From contig NZ_QRBF01000001.1 in the NCBI RefSeq assembly GCF_003363265.1, positions 496,001 to 560,000 on the forward strand: 64,000 nt of DNA, read 5' to 3'. A program made the translations under genes and the position numbers. The notes beneath the pieces are model-generated. The model ran no database searches and had not been told where the DNA came from. It saw nothing but the letters and a program-made list of their open reading frames with translations. Numbering within the stretch: position 1 is the stretch's first letter; each line of letters starts with the position of its first letter. This DNA is from Dyella psychrodurans (lineage in GTDB: Bacteria > Pseudomonadota > Gammaproteobacteria > Xanthomonadales > Rhodanobacteraceae). Shown one piece after another: positions 63,693-64,000 of the stretch.

Positions 63693-64000
63693 ATGTCCCG
63701 GCTGTCAAGCCGCGCCACCCCATGGCTCGCCATAGCGGCCATGGCTTGGTGCGCGCTCGTGCAGCCCGTTCACGCCACCACATCCATCACCCATCCCGCC
63801 CAGTTCCTCGATCAGGCCGAAAAACTGCGGACGGCGGATCATCCGCAGTTCGTCCGCATGCTGGAACAGATCCACCAAGAGACACCGCGGCTTAATGCAA
63901 GCGAACAGTGGCAACTGCGCTATCTCGATGCATGGGAAACCATGTACGAGGGTAATTACGCCAAGTCCGAGATCGCGTTTCGCGACGTTATCGATCACTC
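63693..64000 (+). CDS. Exported TPR-like sensor protein, N-terminal part (possibly a GGDEF protein)
   Basis: The frame opens at ATG 63693, 11 bases after the precursor stop, and runs off the window. MSRLSSRATPWLAIAAMAWC then ALVQPVHA is a signal peptide. FLDQAEKLRTADHPQFVRML and QWQLRYLDAWETMYEGNYAK look like TPR-type helical pairs. In xanthomonads such N-termini often precede a membrane helix and a GGDEF domain, but the C-terminal half is not visible and the assignment is inference. The tight spacing and the lack of a terminator suggest cotranscription with the precursor. Confidence 0.7.
   Translation, partial: MSRLSSRATPWLAIAAMAWCALVQPVHATTSITHPAQFLDQAEKLRTADHPQFVRMLEQIHQETPRLNASEQWQLRYLDAWETMYEGNYAKSEIAFRDVIDH

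Noticed and set aside
63130-63783. 217-codon frame antisense to the borosin precursor region.
   Set aside because: Spans two forward genes and an intergenic region; the forward precursor has a strong ribosome site and a family-like leader.

Overview
The window looks like a chromosomal segment of a GC-rich gammaproteobacterium of the Xanthomonadales, most likely Rhodanobacteraceae (Dyella / Luteibacter / Rhodanobacter-like). The basis is gene style: a TonB-dependent receptor paired with glycosidases, a non-phosphorylating galactose pathway, NodT-type efflux lipoprotein, a LytS/LytT pair, and GC-rich genes with little intergenic DNA. The genus is inference. I saw no rRNA, tRNA, CRISPR array, prophage or insertion sequence.

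Layout. 1-0.9 kb: end of a MocR-like aminotransferase-type protein. 1-19 kb: a carbohydrate-utilisation region with a GH63-like glycosidase, a TonB receptor, a FadR-type GntR regulator (DgoR-like), a kinase/PLP phospho-lyase pair, then a forward run of GH42 beta-galactosidase, dgoK, dgoA, dgoD, an SDR sugar dehydrogenase, an SMP-30 lactonase, an MFS sugar transporter and an APC permease. Together these import and hydrolyse galactosides, oxidise galactose to galactonate and split it to pyruvate and glyceraldehyde-3-phosphate. Copies of the palindrome TTGTANTACAA sit before the TonB receptor, the regulator and the GH42 gene and are the probable regulator sites. 19-29 kb: an RclC-like protein, a cupin, a LytS/LytT two-component system, an M61 peptidase, an NTF2-like exported protein, a GlxA-type regulator, an ABM monooxygenase, an exported alpha/beta hydrolase and a DipZ-type CcdA-thioredoxin fusion. 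29.5-41 kb: a two-partner secretion operon (giant TpsA adhesin, TpsB pore, sulfotransferase); the adhesin holds an exact 1503-bp higher-order repeat in three copies. 41-47 kb: a molybdenum hydroxylase (2Fe-2S subunit, Mo subunit, three-haem cytochrome c, XdhC) with divergent mocA. 47-55 kb: an RND efflux operon and a divergent CusRS-like two-component system. 56-58 kb: a family 1 encapsulin with its DyP peroxidase cargo and a small companion ORF. 58-64 kb: a DUF488 protein, a membrane histidine-kinase-like protein with a decayed catalytic domain, a small Thr-rich secreted protein, an exported gluzincin, and a split borosin RiPP locus.

The most exciting item is at the right edge. A SonM-like alpha-N-methyltransferase (62361-63197) is followed by a 94-residue precursor candidate (63397-63681) whose N-terminal half resembles the borosin-binding domain and whose tail is an unusual acidic, Pro-rich sequence. 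A signal-bearing sensor-type gene starts 11 bases after it. This would be a backbone N-methylated peptide pathway in a xanthomonad, with a core unlike the hydrophobic cores of known borosins. Other notable points are the exact super-repeat of the adhesin, the sulfotransferase inside its operon, the encapsulin operon with a third gene, and a shared 35-nt element before two exported/stress-type genes that flank the LytSR system.
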